Below are positions 35,156-48,133 of a stretch of 64,000 nucleotides of DNA, one piece after another. The notes below the pieces were generated by a model, which was not told the origin of the DNA, searched no databases, and saw nothing but the letters and a program-made list of their open reading frames with translations. The DNA is from Paenisporosarcina sp. OV554 (GTDB lineage: Bacteria > Bacillota > Bacilli > Bacillales_A > Planococcaceae): positions 21,535 through 85,534 of the forward strand of contig NZ_QBUC01000018.1 of NCBI RefSeq assembly GCF_003058165.1. Direction: 5' to 3'. A program made the position numbers and the translations under genes. Every line of letters begins with the position of its first letter. Position 1 is the first letter of the stretch.

Positions 35156-36331
35156 TTAATCGTAAATATGGACATAAGGTTCTTTAGCATCTGCTTTTTT
35201 AATAACTACTGCTTCTGGTCCATTTATCGAAGTGACACTTACTTCGACTTCCAGGGATGCAGGGAAATGTTCCATAACAAGTCCCGTCATATATTGCGTA
35301 AAACCAATAAGTTCTGCGGACCCATAAAACTGGATAGGAATATCAATAGTCAATTTTTTAATTTGATCTTCTTGATAGAAACCTGTTCCGATAATGCTTG
35401 TGTAATTCGAGAAATACTCTTCCACGTCTTGTTTAAAGTTTTTAAATGAATCACTGGCTTTACGATACTTAACTTCAGAAGGTGGTTGAGGAAAAATGAC
35501 GTACTCTTCATTTAATTTATTCCAATCTCCTAATGCTTTGCCCTCATCCGCTACACTATATGCAAAATAAGTACCTGGCACAATTGAGTTACGGTCTTCT
35601 TGTTTAAATAGTCCAACCGTAATTGGTACATTCTCGAGCCCTTCCATCGCACGCATCCGTTTGATAATTTCAGCGGCCATCTTTTTTCCTTGCTCTTCGA
35701 TTGTCGCTTGTGGAATCGGTTGTTCATACGGACCGTAATCTCCAACCTTGTAATAATAAACAGAGTTCATGGCTAGCCCAATAGAGACGCCACCCAGTTT
35801 GATCGTATTGTCTTTCGTTTTGACCATGTAATTTTGTTCAACAATATGAGCTAAATATTTCGGGTTTGTTTTAGCTAACTCAGCTGTGATTTCCCCGCCA
35901 GGTAGTACGGGATTTAAGCCCAGATCTACTTCCGCTTTCTTTTCTTTATTATCTTTATCTTTTCCTACTTCTCCTTTTCGTGTTAACCAAGCACGCAATG
36001 TGTCAGTATCTAACATTTGCCCTTCTTGGAAAAGGTAATCATCTGCAGAAAACGTTCGTTGAGACAAACGCAGTAAGCCACTTTCTACTTCTTTGATATC
36101 ATATTTTGAATACACATTTGAAACGACTAATCCTCTACTTTTACTTGGTGCATACGGCAAAAGAGTTCGATAATAATCTTTCGAGATTTGCAAGCTTGGT
36201 ATAATGGTTTTCGCTACTTCTTCGTCTTTCTCAATATCGTTAATAACTTCCGTATCTTTAGTTGAGTCTGGTGCACAGCCAGCGATTAACACTAAAGAAA
36301 TAATGGCTGGAATCCAGCTAGTTCGTTTCAT
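35156..36331 (-). CDS. camS: CamS-family lipoprotein (YerH)
   Basis: A 391-aa lipoprotein with signal peptide and lipobox (IPAIISLVLIAGC), so Cys19 should carry the lipid anchor on the outer face of the membrane. The family includes Enterococcus CamS, whose signal peptide yields a sex pheromone; the physiological role in Bacillales is unknown. It follows ligA by 19 nt, the same neighbour as yerH in B. subtilis. Confidence 0.92.
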   Translation of the reverse strand: MKRTSWIPAIISLVLIAGCAPDSTKDTEVINDIEKDEEVAKTIIPSLQISKDYYRTLLPYAPSKSRGLVVSNVYSKYDIKEVESGLLRLSQRTFSADDYLFQEGQMLDTDTLRAWLTRKGEVGKDKDNKEKKAEVDLGLNPVLPGGEITAELAKTNPKYLAHIVEQNYMVKTKDNTIKLGGVSIGLAMNSVYYYKVGDYGPYEQPIPQATIEEQGKKMAAEIIKRMRAMEGLENVPITVGLFKQEDRNSIVPGTYFAYSVADEGKALGDWNKLNEEYVIFPQPPSEVKYRKASDSFKNFKQDVEEYFSNYTSIIGTGFYQEDQIKKLTIDIPIQFYGSAELIGFTQYMTGLVMEHFPASLEVEVSVTSINGPEAVVIKKADAKEPYVHIYD

Positions 36332-36350
36332 TATAGGAAGGACTCCTTCA

Positions 36351-38903
<2,553 letters not shown>

Positions 38904-38909
38904 CATATA

Positions 38910-41141
38910 TTATGCTTTTTCAACAGGTGCAAACTTAGCCAGTAACCTCTTAATACCAGTTGGACTTGGGAACGCAATATCGAGTTCTGTGTTCTCGCCT
39001 TCACCTCGTACACTAACAACCGTTCCAGTACCCCATTTCTTGTGAATGGCTTTGTCACCGGTTGTCCATCCAAGCTTGTCTCCGCCTGAAGATTTGTATG
39101 CTGGACGTGCAACAGCTGCACGGGTAGTGCTTGGAACTGCACGGCTGGTAGTTCTACTTCGGCCAGTCCCTGCTGATTGTTTTAAGGTAACATGTTCTAA
39201 AATATCTTCTGAGATCTCCGCAATAAATCGGGAAGGATTGTTAAAACCACTTCGACCGAACAAGGTACGTGTTTGTGCACAAGTTATATACAAGCGCTGT
39301 TCAGCTCTTGTAATTCCAACGTACATAAGACGACGTTCTTCTTCCATTTCATCCGAATCTCCGATTGAACGTGAATGTGGAAAGACGTTTTCCTCTGCGC
39401 CGATAATGAACACGACCGGGAACTCCAATCCTTTTGCTGCGTGCATCGTCATCAGAACTACTTTCCCTTTAGATACGTCTTCTTCATTATCTAACTTGTC
39501 CAAATCTGAAATTAGCGCTAAATCAGTTAAGAAAGATACGAGCGTTTTATCGTCACTACGTTCTTCAAAGGCTTTCGTAACGGATAAAAACTCTTCTATA
39601 TTTTCTAAACGGCTTTCCGATTCGATAGTCTTTTCATTGTTTAGCATGTTGCGATATCCAGTTTTATCTAGCACTTGTTCTACGAGCTCAGTGACAGATA
39701 AAAACTCCTGCATTTTAATGAACCCTTCCATCATTTGATGGAACTTCGCAGCTTCGTTAGCAGCTCTAGCAGGCAAGCCCATAAAGTCTACTTCTTGTAG
39801 GGCATCAAAAATCGAACGATCCTGTTCGATTGCAAAACGCGCCATTCGGTCAAATGAAGTTGCTCCAATGTTTCGTTTTGGTTCGTTAATAATACGGGAT
39901 AGAGCTAAGTCATCTTCATTGTTGGCAATTAAACGTAAATACGATAGTAAATCTTTAATCTCTTTGCGATCATAGAACTTCGTACCTCCAACAATGGTGT
40001 ACGACATATTCGATTTAAGCAAAACTTCCTCAATTACACGGGACTGGGCATTCGTGCGATATAAAACTGCGAAGTCATCGAGACTACGATTATCTTTTTG
40101 CATTAATTCTTGAATGGTTTTGACAACAAACTGTGATTCTTGTTGTTCGTCATAAGCTTTGTAAACATTGATTGATTCACCAGGTCCATTGTCTGTTCGC
40201 AATTCTTTTGGATAACGTCCTGTATTGTTTTTAATAACGTCGTTCGCTGCCTTTAAGATGTGTTTAGTAGAGCGATAATTCTGTTCTAACATGATAACTT
40301 GTGCCTTTGGATAATGCTTTTCAAAGGACATGATGTTTTGAATATCTGCTCCACGCCAGCGATAAATCGATTGATCCGAGTCGCCTACTACACATAAATT
40401 ATTAAATTTAGCTGCTAGCATTTGCACAAGTTCGTATTGTGCTTTATTTGTATCTTGATACTCATCGACATGAATATAATGAAATTTATTTTGGTAAAAC
40501 TCCAAGACATCTGGTACACGTTTGAAGAGAATTAGAGTTGTCATGATTAAATCATCAAAGTCGAGGGATTGATTTTTACGAAGACGTTTGTCATAAGCCG
40601 TGTATACTTGTGCTGCTGTCTTCTCAAAAGGATTGAATTGATTCGCTTGACTGGCAAATGTTTGAGCATCAATGCACTCATTTTTTGCTGAACTGATGAT
40701 GTTTAGCATCGAGCGAGCATCAAATTGTTTGGAGTCAATATTTTGATCTTTTATAATGCGCTTAATCACGGTTAGCTGCTCTGATGTATCTAAAATAGAA
40801 AAGCTTTTCGAATAGCCGATACGATCAATATTACGTCTTAAAATACGTACACACATCGAGTGGAATGTTGATACCCACATGCTTTGACTTGTACCGTTCC
40901 CAAGTAATCCATCCACACGGTTACGCATTTCTTTTGCCGCTTTATTCGTAAAAGTAATGGCTAATATTTTAGAGGGATACACTTCTTTTTCAACGACTAA
41001 ATAGGCAATTCTGTGTGTCAATACGCGTGTTTTACCAGAACCCGCTCCTGCCATGATAAGCAGTGGTCCTTCTGTTGCTTTTACAGCTCTTTCTTGTTCG
41101 GGATTCATCCCACTTAACAAATTCTTTACAAGTACTTCCAT
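38910..41141 (-). CDS. pcrA: ATP-dependent DNA helicase PcrA
   Basis: A 743-aa UvrD/Rep-family 3'-5' helicase. Visible motifs: Walker [27 protein letters not shown] (motif II), [14 protein letters not shown] (III), LEQNYRS (IV), [15 protein letters not shown] (V) and [12 protein letters not shown] (VI). The C-terminus carries the Tudor-like RNA polymerase interaction module ([21 protein letters not shown]). It is essential in Bacillus for clearing RecA and resolving transcription conflicts. Confidence 0.97.
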   Translation of the reverse strand: MEVLVKNLLSGMNPEQERAVKATEGPLLIMAGAGSGKTRVLTHRIAYLVVEKEVYPSKILAITFTNKAAKEMRNRVDGLLGNGTSQSMWVSTFHSMCVRILRRNIDRIGYSKSFSILDTSEQLTVIKRIIKDQNIDSKQFDARSMLNIISSAKNECIDAQTFASQANQFNPFEKTAAQVYTAYDKRLRKNQSLDFDDLIMTTLILFKRVPDVLEFYQNKFHYIHVDEYQDTNKAQYELVQMLAAKFNNLCVVGDSDQSIYRWRGADIQNIMSFEKHYPKAQVIMLEQNYRSTKHILKAANDVIKNNTGRYPKELRTDNGPGESINVYKAYDEQQESQFVVKTIQELMQKDNRSLDDFAVLYRTNAQSRVIEEVLLKSNMSYTIVGGTKFYDRKEIKDLLSYLRLIANNEDDLALSRIINEPKRNIGATSFDRMARFAIEQDRSIFDALQEVDFMGLPARAANEAAKFHQMMEGFIKMQEFLSVTELVEQVLDKTGYRNMLNNEKTIESESRLENIEEFLSVTKAFEERSDDKTLVSFLTDLALISDLDKLDNEEDVSKGKVVLMTMHAAKGLEFPVVFIIGAEENVFPHSRSIGDSDEMEEERRLMYVGITRAEQRLYITCAQTRTLFGRSGFNNPSRFIAEISEDILEHVTLKQSAGTGRSRTTSRAVPSTTRAAVARPAYKSSGGDKLGWTTGDKAIHKKWGTGTVVSVRGEGENTELDIAFPSPTGIKRLLAKFAPVEKA

Positions 41142-41210
41142 AGTGCACCGTCCTTTTTCACGATATAAGTAAATATAAGTTAATTAGAGCTACACCATTG
41201 AACTTGGAGA

Positions 41211-41336
41211 AGCTATGTCTAGCTCCAAGCGCCAGCCCGCACCTAAGCTTCAGACCCTCAGGCGAAAGTAGGCTTTCGCATCGCTTCTTCCAGCACCGGT
41301 GTCGTGCTACAAGGCGCTTTGCGCTTTTCTTGCGAA
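41211..41336. repeat. dispersed intergenic repeat (TGTCTAGCTCCAAGCGCC type)
   Basis: Starts TGTCTAGCTCCAAGCGCC and ends AAGGCGCTTTGCGCTTTTC, with GCGCC/GGCGC arms at the ends and GCGAAAG..CTTTCGC inside. This is the kind of intergenic repeat common in Bacillaceae genomes (from memory). It lies in the 232-nt pcrA-pcrB gap. Confidence 0.6.
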
Positions 41337-41373
41337 CATTAGTTCTTTAATTATAAACTGCTTCAGCTAATTG

Positions 41374-42066
41374 TCAAAGTGACAAGGTATGCACAGCTTT
41401 CACTGTTTCAAGTGCTTCGGCTAAGTTGTCATAGAGATGATTACCTACTACAATCGTGTCAGCTATTTTGGACATTTCAGACGCTTGTCGTGCAGAAGTA
41501 ATCCCCCCACCGTAAAACAACCGTGTCTTTGTTAAGACTTTCTTCGCTGCACTTACCATGGCAGGGTCACCATATATACCGCTATATTCTAAATAAAAAA
41601 TAGGCATGTTAAAAAAGTGTTCAGCTAATCTGGCATGGGCAATCACGTCATCCACAGATAGTTCGGTTTGTGCTTCCGTTACATGTGCCGCCTTACAATC
41701 TGGATTCAAAATGCAATAACCCTCGGGTACAAGTTCAGTCCAGTCCATAAAATCGCCGAATTCTTTAATTGCTTCGATTTGTAAATCTTTCACAAACGTA
41801 GTATTTGAACTATTTAACACAGAAGGAATGAAGTAAAAATCAAAACCAGGTGTAACGCTTTCTATTGTTGAAATCTCTAGGGCTACGGGAACTGTATATT
41901 GTCTTACTCTTATTAATAAATCGACTACTGATTCTAATGTTACTCCATCTGTTCCACCGATTAAAATGGCATCTGTTCCAGATTCACACACACGCTTTAG
42001 CGCTTCTTCAGAAAGATCTTTTGCTGGATCTAATTTAAAAACGTGACGCCACTGTAAATACTCCAT
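41374..42066 (-). CDS. pcrB: heptaprenylglyceryl phosphate synthase PcrB
   Basis: A 230-aa TIM-barrel prenyltransferase. It joins heptaprenyl diphosphate to sn-glycerol 1-phosphate to make an archaeal-type ether lipid precursor. The phosphate-binding GGG (LFYGGGITSARQASEM) and EYSGIYGDPAMV are visible, as is the IGGTDGVTLE loop. It follows yerC but with a terminator between them. Confidence 0.93.
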   Translation of the reverse strand: MEYLQWRHVFKLDPAKDLSEEALKRVCESGTDAILIGGTDGVTLESVVDLLIRVRQYTVPVALEISTIESVTPGFDFYFIPSVLNSSNTTFVKDLQIEAIKEFGDFMDWTELVPEGYCILNPDCKAAHVTEAQTELSVDDVIAHARLAEHFFNMPIFYLEYSGIYGDPAMVSAAKKVLTKTRLFYGGGITSARQASEMSKIADTIVVGNHLYDNLAEALETVKAVHTLSL

Positions 42067-42110
42067 GGGCTCCCACCTATCGTAATACTTTTACATCTAT
42101 CTAGTATAAC

Positions 42111-42146
42111 AAAAAAAAACTGAACAGAGTTGGTCTCTGTTCAGTA
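42111..42146 (-). terminator. terminator of yerC
   Basis: On the - strand ACTGAACAGAG pairs with CTCTGTTCAGT, followed by T8. The stem's first bases overlap the yerC stop codon, so it closes the transcript tightly. Confidence 0.9.
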
Positions 42147-42458
42147 CTTTGGAAATTGAAATGGTTTTTCATCTGGATACAACCGGCCCAGCATTTCATC
42201 ATATGTATCGTTCCCATAATCAAAACATCGACGTACACGTGAAATGGTTGCTGTGCTGGCACCGGTCTCATTTTTAATCGTTTCATACGTTTTCTTCAAA
42301 CGTAACATATGCGCAACTTCAAATCGTTGAGATAACGATTGAATTTCGCTAATTGTACATAGATCATCAATAAATCGATAAACCTCTTCTAAATCTTTTA
42401 ATTCTAAAATGGCTTTAAACAATTGATCTGTTTGATGACCACGTATTTTATCTACCTG
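42141..42458 (-). CDS. yerC: YerC/YecD family TrpR-related protein
   Basis: A 105-aa protein from ATG 42458, ten bases past AAGGAGG; an upstream start at 42482 has no such site. The helix-turn-helix segment SLSQRFEVAHMLRLKKTYET, followed by GASTATISRVRRCFDYGND, is that of TrpR-like proteins. It is a presumed DNA-binding protein of unknown target, highly conserved next to pcrB in Bacillales. Confidence 0.92.
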   Translation of the reverse strand, partial: QVDKIRGHQTDQLFKAILELKDLEEVYRFIDDLCTISEIQSLSQRFEVAHMLRLKKTYETIKNETGASTATISRVRRCFDYGNDTYDEMLGRLYPDEKPFQFPKY

Positions 42459-42495
42459 CATAATAATTGACCTCCTTTTCAAGCCTGCTTCGTTA

Positions 42496-43545
42496 TTAAG
42501 GGGTGAAAGTAACCATCTGGTCGAGGCCAGGATCGGTTTTCACTAAATGAATCCATGATTTCCCTGGAACGAGTTTTGCAGGTTGACCATTCTCCATGGG
42601 GACAAGTACTCCATTTAGTTGTTGCCATTCAATTTCTTTCATGACACCAGCTTGGAATAAATAGCCTTTTCCACCCGATGTTAAATCGAGTTGTTGACGT
42701 CCTTTATTATCAATCGTTTGATGAACCACTTCAAAAAACATTACATTAGCCAAACTAATTTCTTCTTGTGACTCGCTATCTAGTGTTATTTCCCCACCAG
42801 AAGTACGATTGTATTGTTGAGTAAGTGTATCATACGAATACATATGGTGAAAGTCTTCACTACTGCCATAGCGGACTTCGATAATACTTGCCAGGTCACT
42901 AAGTGGTACATCTTTTGCAGAGCTGTAAAAGTCTAAACTTGGAATTTTTTCAATGGTAGTTCGTGCTCCCTCTTTTTCCATTCCTTCAAGGACATGTTCA
43001 CCGGTAATATATGAGTTGTGAGGTGCCACGCGGTCATTTGAACGAATAAAAAGCGAACCATCATATTGCATACCATTTATATGATCAACTTCACCATTTC
43101 GTAACATCAACTGGGCATCAGGACTATAACCGTGTGCTACATAAAATGCGTCAAGTCCTTTTGCAATATTGACAAAGTAATCCCGTGCACTTCGAACAGG
43201 ACCGATTTGTGACGGCAGTTCACTTTGATATAAAGCTAATAGTCTCGTGATATTTCCTTCAGCGACCATTTCATAGACTATATCCGCACTTGCAAGGCCT
43301 GATTGAGGTCTTGCTTTTGGATGATTGTTAACGGTAACAAGCACGGGGCGATTGGTAAATTCCTTTTCTGAACGTTCACCCGAAAATGGAGCAGCATAAG
43401 GAAGTACCACCTCTTCATCTGGTGAATTCTCTTCTGATTTTCCATCTGTTATTATTGGTTCTTCTGCATCCACTTTTTCTTCTTTATCTTTTGAACATCC
43501 AGCGACTATAAGAAGCAAGACTATCATAAACAGCCATTTCTTCAT
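42496..43545 (-). CDS. yerB: YerB-like lipoprotein (DUF3048)
   Basis: A 349-aa lipoprotein: signal MKKWLFMIVLLLIVAGC with lipid-anchor Cys17, an acidic linker rich in Glu and Asp, then the two DUF3048 domains (NRPVLVTVNNHPKARPQSGL, GPVRSARDYFVNIAKGLDAF, HNSYITGEHVLEGM). It should sit on the outer face of the membrane. Function unknown. It precedes yerC by about 40 nt, as in B. subtilis. Confidence 0.92.
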   Translation of the reverse strand: MKKWLFMIVLLLIVAGCSKDKEEKVDAEEPIITDGKSEENSPDEEVVLPYAAPFSGERSEKEFTNRPVLVTVNNHPKARPQSGLASADIVYEMVAEGNITRLLALYQSELPSQIGPVRSARDYFVNIAKGLDAFYVAHGYSPDAQLMLRNGEVDHINGMQYDGSLFIRSNDRVAPHNSYITGEHVLEGMEKEGARTTIEKIPSLDFYSSAKDVPLSDLASIIEVRYGSSEDFHHMYSYDTLTQQYNRTSGGEITLDSESQEEISLANVMFFEVVHQTIDNKGRQQLDLTSGGKGYLFQAGVMKEIEWQQLNGVLVPMENGQPAKLVPGKSWIHLVKTDPGLDQMVTFTP

Positions 43546-43638
43546 TTCTCAAAATCCCCCTAATTGTAAAAATAGTTTTGGTGTGTCTCATCTTATTAAG
43601 TATGCAAAACACCTTACTTTGATTACAACTTTCACTAT

Positions 43639-44433
43639 TTATATCCATTGATCTGCATGATTACGAATGAATGTAATATCATCTTGATAATGCTTCACAT
43701 GACCTTCATCTATCATCTTTTGAAAAGCTAGATCACCTTCACTTGCTTTTCTATTGATAGTTTTACATAATCCGTCTAATCGTTGGAGTATCATTTCTAT
43801 CACATTTTCTGCTACTTTCTCTCCGTATGATTCAAAATACAATCTCACTCGCTCTTTCCTCAAATCCGCTTGTGATAATGCATCATAATCAATTTTCTCA
43901 CCCTTTTCAGAAAGATAAAACCTACCTAAAGGTACACAAGTATACAGAGTATATGCTATATCCCAAAGTCTCGGACCCGGGCCCACTACATCAAAATCAA
44001 TAATTCCTATAGGTTTCTCTTTGTTGAAGATAATATTATAGATTGCAAAGTCATTGTGACATAACACCTCCGCATTTTGAGGAGTGTTGTCTATCCTTTG
44101 CCAGTTTTCATCAAACGGAAAATCGCTCACGGCATCATGATAACTTCGTTGCATTTTAGCAATATTTCTTAAAACCTCATTTGACCACATGTAATCTTTT
44201 AAAGGGTAATTACCACATTCACCCTCAATAAAAGATAATATTTCTCTTCCATGTTCATCAATACCTAAAAATTTTGGTGAATACTTAAAAGCTTTATCTT
44301 CTAAATGTTTCAGTAGTGCATGAATTTTTTCACTATTTTCTTTTAATTGGCGTCTTACTGTGTTCCCGGATCGATAAACTTTCGAGACGTTTCCTCCAGT
44401 TAATATTTCATCATTTGGATGGTTGGTCATCAA
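43639..44433 (-). CDS. APH-family phosphotransferase
   Basis: A 264-aa kinase-like fold protein. The catalytic loop reads VLCHNDFAIYNIIFNKEKPI (HND..N) and the metal motif GIIDFDVVGPGPRLWDIAYT (DxD). These are typical of aminoglycoside/choline phosphotransferases, which move the gamma phosphate of ATP onto a hydroxyl group. A resistance role should not be assumed. The start is uncertain (TTG 44433 or the next codon ATG, with AGGAG 11-14 nt upstream). It interrupts the yerA-yerB order seen in B. subtilis, so it may be an insertion. Confidence 0.8.
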   Translation of the reverse strand: MMTNHPNDEILTGGNVSKVYRSGNTVRRQLKENSEKIHALLKHLEDKAFKYSPKFLGIDEHGREILSFIEGECGNYPLKDYMWSNEVLRNIAKMQRSYHDAVSDFPFDENWQRIDNTPQNAEVLCHNDFAIYNIIFNKEKPIGIIDFDVVGPGPRLWDIAYTLYTCVPLGRFYLSEKGEKIDYDALSQADLRKERVRLYFESYGEKVAENVIEMILQRLDGLCKTINRKASEGDLAFQKMIDEGHVKHYQDDITFIRNHADQWI

Positions 44434-44495
44434 ATCATCTAATCTCCTCGTTATTGAGAATTTTAATCTTTTGCGTACATCAACAGTAATTGACT

Positions 44496-46238
44496 TTAAG
44501 ATCTCATAAATGATGGGAACAACACTGATTTTTTCATCACGTCGAAAATTCCACGTTGGGTAATACGTACATACGGTAAATGCGTTGACTGTAAAAACAA
44601 CAACGTATAAATTGCATCCCCATGTTTAAAGCCTCTATCGCTTAAAGCTTTTTTCAATGCGAGTTCTTGTTCAATCAAATCTTCTACTTTTTCATTTGAC
44701 AAGCCTCCGCCAATACGAAGTGGAATGTGCACAACGACTTCATTATCCTCAACGAGAACAATGCCGCCTTTCAATCGTTTCATTTCATTGAATGCTACCA
44801 ACATATCATGACGGTTTTTTCCAATGAGGATAATATCTCCCGTATTCGAGTAAGATGATGCAAAACCCTGCACGGATGTTGCAAAACCTTTAATCATCGT
44901 ATTGACACGCCACTTACCATTGCGGTCCACAAGCATCAAAAAGCTCTCATCATGCTCTGTACTTAAACTTGCTTCACCCGTATAAATCGATACACTATAT
45001 GGCTTCGTTATAACATCATTAACCATTTCAATTCCAAAAGGCATGGAGAATTCAAAATCACCATCATGTAAATCAAATGGTAACTCTAATTCGTCTAAAA
45101 CAGACCAATCGATAGTAGGCAATTGCTGAACTTTTTTGCCATCTTTTTTCATCCATACTCCTTTTGACAACACACTTAACGGTACTGGATTACGTTCATT
45201 TTCCAAAAAGTTTAAAGAAGCAATTCGCCCTGTAGCAATAAAGCCATGTAAGCTCGTCATATTGTAATAGCGAGCTACATTGTAGGAAGCCATTTGATAC
45301 GCATCAATAGGTTTAACTCCTGCATCAAGGGCTACTTGAATACATTTATCCATTACACCGTCGATATGAAACGAAGGTGTTGAGCCATCTGTTGTCATCA
45401 TTAAGTGATCAAAAACATCCAAACCTTTTTCTACAATGCCTCTTAGTAAATGCGGTAAGTCCGGACGGATAGAAGAGTGTCTTAGTGTCACAGCATACCC
45501 ATGTAACAAACGACGCTCAACTTCCTCAACTGTCATCGCTTCATGGTCACCATCACTGCCAAGTAATCGCATGCGTGCCAATGTTTTTTCTGATGCGCCA
45601 GGAAAATGACCTTCCACTTTTTTGCCTTTCATTTTAGCTGATTGTAACCAGTACAACAGTTGATCATCACCAGCTAATAATCTTGGCCATCCAGTTAATT
45701 CACCACCCATTAATACTTCAGGGCGATCCAACCATTCACTAATCGATTTAGTAGTAAACAATTGTTCTTCGTTTTCAAGTTCTGTTTGAGAATCAAATCG
45801 AGCCCACCAATAAAAAGAAAATGGCAGTTCATTTAGTTGATCTAAAATTGTAAACGCTTTCTCATTTTCAAGTAATAAAAAGAGAATGAGATTGTCTGAT
45901 AGAAAAGTAGTAGTACCTAATTGAGCTGCATAATCAGCAAATGATTGGGGATGATAAAGTTGAAATGGATGAACATGAGGTTCAATATAGCCTGGCACAA
46001 TTACCTGTCCGCTTGCATCAATTATTTCTGCCTGAGTCGTATTCGTTGGCATCTCCGAACCTGCATACACAATGCGGTGTTTTGAAATCCAAATATTTCC
46101 TTCTACCCATTTTTTTAAAACACTATGCAAGTATGTAGCATTCACGATAATTTTGTCGGGACTCACTTTTCCATCAATCATACTAATTTGATGGCGAATC
46201 TCACCAATTTTCCATAAAGGGTGTTGCATGTTATCCAT
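44496..46238 (-). CDS. yerA: adenine deaminase-like protein YerA
   Basis: A 580-aa amidohydrolase of the AdeC family, the length of B. subtilis YerA. Metal-binding motifs appear as VPGYIEPHVHPFQ and EGHFPGAS; the late acidic motif is DHLMMTTDGSTPSFHIDG. AdeC enzymes convert adenine to hypoxanthine and ammonia, using a binuclear metal centre; YerA itself is not firmly shown to do so. Its position downstream of the pur operon fits purine salvage. Confidence 0.85.
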   Translation of the reverse strand: MDNMQHPLWKIGEIRHQISMIDGKVSPDKIIVNATYLHSVLKKWVEGNIWISKHRIVYAGSEMPTNTTQAEIIDASGQVIVPGYIEPHVHPFQLYHPQSFADYAAQLGTTTFLSDNLILFLLLENEKAFTILDQLNELPFSFYWWARFDSQTELENEEQLFTTKSISEWLDRPEVLMGGELTGWPRLLAGDDQLLYWLQSAKMKGKKVEGHFPGASEKTLARMRLLGSDGDHEAMTVEEVERRLLHGYAVTLRHSSIRPDLPHLLRGIVEKGLDVFDHLMMTTDGSTPSFHIDGVMDKCIQVALDAGVKPIDAYQMASYNVARYYNMTSLHGFIATGRIASLNFLENERNPVPLSVLSKGVWMKKDGKKVQQLPTIDWSVLDELELPFDLHDGDFEFSMPFGIEMVNDVITKPYSVSIYTGEASLSTEHDESFLMLVDRNGKWRVNTMIKGFATSVQGFASSYSNTGDIILIGKNRHDMLVAFNEMKRLKGGIVLVEDNEVVVHIPLRIGGGLSNEKVEDLIEQELALKKALSDRGFKHGDAIYTLLFLQSTHLPYVRITQRGIFDVMKKSVLFPSFMRS

Positions 46239-46418
46239 TCCCCTTTCACTAACAATGTTCTTTTTTTATCTGATTTCCTTTTAAATCATTTAATAAAAGA
46301 CAGCAGCCTGCCCCGTTATGGCGACAAGCTGTGATTCCTTAATTTTAGCATATTCATTAAGTAAAATACAGACGGTATAAACACTTATTCGAAAATTCAG
46401 ACAGGAGGAAACATAGAA

Positions 46419-46703
46419 ATGACACAAACACAAAACATAAGTACGCGTAATGCACTTGCAAGACTTTCACTTGGACTTAGTATGCTCGCTTACGGAACAG
46501 CTAAACTTTCCCGCAACCCCCATTGCAACAAAGGTCGCTTGATGGTGGCACTTGGCGCCATGAAAGCAGCCGAAGGAACCGTTAAGTTTTGCCCACTTAA
46601 AGCCATGATCCAACAACAAGGCTTGATGGGCCAACCAGCTGGACCGGATGCCGGTAACTTAATAAAAGATCTCGCTGGACAAGGCATGTCGGTAACAACT
46701 TAA
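46419..46703 (+). CDS. DUF2892-like small membrane protein
   Basis: A 94-aa protein with two hydrophobic stretches: ARLSLGLSMLAYGTAKLSR and MVALGAMKAAEGTVKFCPL. The FCPL motif and the helix pair resemble the DUF2892 (YgaP membrane domain) family. AGGAGG lies well placed before the ATG. It is a single gene divergent from yerA. Function unknown. Confidence 0.65.
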   Translation: MTQTQNISTRNALARLSLGLSMLAYGTAKLSRNPHCNKGRLMVALGAMKAAEGTVKFCPLKAMIQQQGLMGQPAGPDAGNLIKDLAGQGMSVTT

Positions 46704-46760
46704 AGATTTTAGTTAGCGGATTATTGGTGACGGAATGGCGTGAATTTAGGTTAAGAGGTG

Positions 46761-46858
46761 TTTATTCCTGTTCGAATGGATTTATTCCCTTTCGATGCTT
46801 TTTATTCCTATTCAATTATTGTTATTCCTTTTCAAACACTGTTTATTCCCTTTCGCCC
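46761..46858. repeat. 20-21-nt tandem repeat tract (family C)
   Basis: Five units of 20-21 nt follow TTTATTCCYNTTCRA plus five variable bases. They stand between the DUF2892-like gene and its terminator, that is inside its 3' untranslated region. Confidence 0.88.
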
Positions 46859-46871
46859 AATAAATGACAAA

Positions 46872-46907
46872 TAGACTGTTCCAAAATTACTTGGAGACAG
46901 TCTTTTT
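46872..46907 (+). terminator. intrinsic terminator
   Basis: AGACTGT-CCAA pairs with TTGG-ACAGTCT, followed by T5. It would end the DUF2892-like transcript after the family C repeats. Confidence 0.8.
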
Positions 46908-46921
46908 GGCTTTATTAAACC

Positions 46922-47092
46922 TTATTGATCTTGGCGTTTTGATAATAGGGCTATTATTATAGCTATAATCAACCCACTTATATTTACTACAGTAGTTGTA
47001 ACTTGATTATCCAAGATGAAAATATTTACTTTCGTAACGATAAATAAAAAGACAATCATAATGTTTTTAAAGATTCTCCCGATTAAATTCAA
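46922..47092 (-). CDS. possible small membrane protein
   Basis: A TTG-started 56-aa frame (or 45 aa from ATG 47059) reads MNLIGRIFKNIMIVFLFIVT, then VVNISGLIIAIIIALLSKRQDQ: two hydrophobic segments and a basic end. There is no convincing ribosome site. It lies just past the methyltransferase gene on the same strand. Not recognised; may be spurious. Confidence 0.3.
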   Translation of the reverse strand: MNLIGRIFKNIMIVFLFIVTKVNIFILDNQVTTTVVNISGLIIAIIIALLSKRQDQ

Positions 47093-47127
47093 TAGACATT
47101 ATGCTTAATAAGACAAAACACTCGAAG

Positions 47128-47889
47128 TTACTTCCTCAATTTAAACACGATAAAATCACTACATCGAAAATCTTCCTCGAACGATGGGTATTTTTCTAGC
47201 ATTTCTGAGGATGGTTTTGGTTCAACCAAACCTTCTAAAATAAAACCTGCTTCTGTTATCGCGTTAAAATAGCTCGTCAATGTTCTATGGAAAAACAACA
47301 CTTTATCTGTTTGTCCTTGAGGGTAAGCTTGTTCGTAGACACCTTCATAAAAATACTTGTCAACTTTCCAATATAACTTCTCACCATCTTCACTTTTTTC
47401 CCAACCACTATCTGGTGTCACGAAACAAGGGTGTAATATTGAAAAGACAAAACTCCCTCCACTTTTCAACAATCGATACATCTCTTTAATTGCTGCTTTA
47501 TAATTTTCAAGATCTTGAATCACCATATTGGATACGATTATGTCAAAGCTTTCATCATCTAGAAATTCTAATTTCTCGCAATTCCCATAATGGTATTTAA
47601 TATTAAGCTCTTTAGGTGTTTTTTTACGGGCTATGTCTAGCATGTTTTTAGAAAAGTCTACAGCTACTACGGACGCACCGGACTTGGCAAAGATTCTACT
47701 TAAATACCCTTCTCCACATCCAGCATCTAAAATATTCTTTTGTTTCACGTTTTCAACTAACTTAAATAAAGTTGGGTTGAGTAATACTTCTCTATGCAAA
47801 TCCCCTTGTTCACTATAGTTTGCTGTTATGATTTCTGCGTTCTGATCCCATAATTTTATTGCTTCTTCTGTGCCCAACGAATTTTTCAT
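47128..47889 (-). CDS. class I SAM-dependent methyltransferase
   Basis: A 253-aa Rossmann-like methyltransferase. Motif I is NILDAGCGEGYLSRIFAKSG, followed by the acidic VVAVDFSKNM loop, and the post-motif SFDIIVSNMVIQDLEN. It resembles Methyltransf_11/25 enzymes acting on small molecules; no substrate is evident. It is a single gene between yerA and the pur operon and is not part of the B. subtilis order here. Confidence 0.85.
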   Translation of the reverse strand: MKNSLGTEEAIKLWDQNAEIITANYSEQGDLHREVLLNPTLFKLVENVKQKNILDAGCGEGYLSRIFAKSGASVVAVDFSKNMLDIARKKTPKELNIKYHYGNCEKLEFLDDESFDIIVSNMVIQDLENYKAAIKEMYRLLKSGGSFVFSILHPCFVTPDSGWEKSEDGEKLYWKVDKYFYEGVYEQAYPQGQTDKVLFFHRTLTSYFNAITEAGFILEGLVEPKPSSEMLEKYPSFEEDFRCSDFIVFKLRK

Positions 47890-48074
47890 AATGACACCCT
47901 CTTCTTTAATATCTATTAAACTAATTATTCCATATTATCTAATAATACCAAAATTAATGAAAATCTTTTGGTGAAAGTAAAAATCTTGAAGAATAAAAGT
48001 TTCTTATTTGTCATTATGGTCGCAATCTGCTTGATCCCTCTACACAAGAAAAAAACTCTACTAATCGACTATAC

Positions 48075-48117
48075 AAAAATAGACATCCCATCACGAATGT
48101 AATGGGATGCCTATTTC
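48075..48117 (-). terminator. terminator of the pur operon
   Basis: On the - strand AATAG-CATCCCAT pairs with ATGGGATG-CTATT, followed by TTT. It starts 17 nt past the purD stop. Confidence 0.87.
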
Positions 48118-48133
48118 TATTAATTCAAACTTG

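Noticed and set aside
39046..39738. 230-aa + strand ORF inside pcrA
   Set aside because: Antisense to a complete helicase gene with all motifs.
43639..44433. Calling the APH-fold protein an aminoglycoside resistance gene
   Set aside because: The fold is shared by choline, homoserine and other kinases; nothing in the sequence or context points to resistance.
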